A stretch of 64,000 nt of DNA. Source: Owenia fusiformis (Eukaryota; Annelida; Polychaeta; Sabellida; Oweniidae). Position 1 is the first letter of the stretch. Each line of letters begins with the position of its first letter. The stretch lies in NCBI GenBank assembly GCA_903813345.2, contig CAIIXF020000010.1:11090349-11154348 (forward strand), read 5' to 3'. Of this stretch, positions 62,718 through 64,000 are shown piece after piece. The position numbers were made by a program, and so were the translations under genes. The notes beneath the pieces are model-generated. The model had not been told where the DNA came from. It did not search any database and was given only the letters and a program-made list of their open reading frames with translations.

Positions 62718-62874
62718 TCATTCCATACACTGATTATTGAATAATAACAATTTCTGTGTTTTCAAACATTGAAGTGTATTACTATTTCATAAAACTATTT
62801 TTTGTATTGATAAAAACCTAAATGATGAACATTTCATAATACATCTATTTTTATATTGGACTTATCTTGTTGTT

Positions 62875-62880
62875 AATAAA
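62875..62880 (+). other. SPG11 polyadenylation signal
   Basis: AATAAA 158 bp after the stop codon; it is the first perfect hexamer. Confidence 0.65.
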
Positions 62881-64000
62881 GTACCAATTGGAGACACTCT
62901 AAATCTTGTTTGTTAAGGAACATTATAAAACTAGAAATGGGCAACTCCACAGAGTAGCAAATCCCGACAAAATATTCATGGATCTGTATGTCATGTCATT
63001 ATAATGTTATATTTACCATCTACTCTACCCATGATTTGCAAATAATAAAGACAGACATTGGACTTGGAGATGTATCAAAAGGGGACATGCCATTAAGAGG
63101 CCATTCTCTGACTTAGTCATTTTTTCAAAAGTGTGAAAATAAAAATATTCATGAAAAGTTCTTAAAATATTCTGAATAACAAGTTGAATATATATACTTA
63201 AATGATGGCACAAGCAAAAGTCTGAAAATTAACATGAAATGAAGGGTTTTGACAGATGCAAAAGATTTGTGATGAAGAAATAGAGGTTTTTGCAGTAACA
63301 ACACAATTACCTCGAATTTTTCGGTTATGAGAGACTGAGGACTAAACTTGACATAATTTTCAATCTCAGATTATCAGTAGTATCTTACTTAAGCCGGACA
63401 GCCACTCAAAATGTATATGGAGCCCATAAGATTCATTTTTTCTCAATTGAAGTCACTATTTCTGTTTTTAGCTTCAGAGGATAGGAGGTACATGAACATG
63501 CTAAGTTTACCTAGATCACAAGCCTTACCACAAATATAAAGTATATAAGAATAGAGTTGATATGTGTGAAAACCTTAAACTTCCCATTTTATTGGGGATG
63601 GAACTTGTGGACCTTGTGTATTTCTAACTTCTTCACATGTGCATGGATCCAAAATTGTGGCAGCCATCTTGGATTTGTCATATTATGTGGACATGGTTTT
63701 GGTTGTGCTGAATTTGTTCAAAATAACATTTCTTGTATACCTTCGATAAGTGAGATAAGCATTTGAAATTAAAAACAGATAGTATACTTGACATTTAATG
63801 CAGTAAACAGTAATACAATTCATTCTTACATAATAAGTGAGTCCAGACAAAAAGTTATTATTGTGTTAGTTTAACTGGGCATAAATTACACTCATTGGCC
63901 TTGGTTTTCTTAATTGGCTTGGATAAAATGTTGTTCTGTTTATTCAGAAAAGGAGTATAGTTCAATATACAAGTTCACATTCGTTCCATCCTCTTGTAGA
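62881..64000. other. Intergenic DNA after SPG11
   Basis: An inverted fragment of the 15975-16250 repeat family lies at 62930-62975 (AAACTAGAAATGGGCAACTC, AGAGTAGCAAATCCC). The frames at 63025-63213 and 63557-63766 show no domain. No other gene is seen. Confidence 0.55.

Noticed and set aside
63557-63766. 69-codon frame downstream of SPG11
   Set aside because: No domain or splice sites recognised.
1-64000. tRNA or other structured RNA genes
   Set aside because: GGTTCAAATT-type stretches (for example at 16110 and 22010) lack the rest of a tRNA and belong to a dispersed repeat; no convincing cloverleaf was found by eye.

Overview
This window is nuclear DNA of an animal, most likely a marine invertebrate. 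It is AT-rich, its genes are split by GT-AG introns, and it is full of short inverted-repeat transposons and minisatellites. No operons, ribosome binding sites or prokaryotic genes are seen. The gene families present (spatacsin, B-box/NHL TRIM-like, ankyrin-CARD) fit a deuterostome or lophotrochozoan; I cannot name the species.

The backbone is the 3' half of one plus-strand gene, the orthologue of SPG11 (spatacsin). Twenty exons can be joined in phase from 90 to 62717, giving about 1077 C-terminal residues and a stop codon, followed by AATAAA at 62875-62880. The 5' half lies upstream of the window. Exons 1-13 sit between 90 and 9410 and exons 14-20 between 58219 and 62717. Between them is one 48.8 kb phase-1 intron (9411-58218).

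That intron holds two complete genes on the same strand as the host. At 11267-13105 is an intronless 612-residue TRIM-like protein with two B-boxes, a probable coiled coil and NHL-type repeats, no RING, and twin YxxM motifs at its N-terminus; it has its own TATA box and AATAAA. At 49812-56735 is a four-exon gene for a 1149-residue protein. Its N-terminus resembles FEM1, its body is a long run of ankyrin repeats, and it ends in a CARD domain. The domains suggest signalling or innate-immune roles for both; nothing in the sequence ties them functionally to spatacsin.

The rest of the large intron (about 13.2-49.7 kb) shows no convincing exons. It holds a 40-bp array of CTGATTGG (NF-Y-type) motifs (17.5 kb), a 4.4 kb satellite with a 138-bp monomer (22.2-26.7 kb), and CCATGG-rich repeats present as inverted copies (21.1-21.8 and 31.6-32.6 kb) with a nearby palindrome (33.2-33.5 kb). 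It also holds a 30-bp minisatellite interrupted by a hAT-like element (37.9-39.3 kb), a decayed mariner (40.9-42.0 kb), two elements ending in TACAGTAAAACC (43.5-44.7 kb), and dispersed copies of a TGTCACC...GGTGACA family. Smaller SPG11 introns carry a head-to-head mariner fold-back (7.2-8.2 kb), a 21-bp minisatellite (8.5-8.8 kb) and clustered hairpin elements (3.6-4.6 kb).

All coordinates were derived by hand from splice consensus, reading phase and protein-family resemblance. Family assignments come from remembered family features, not from a search.
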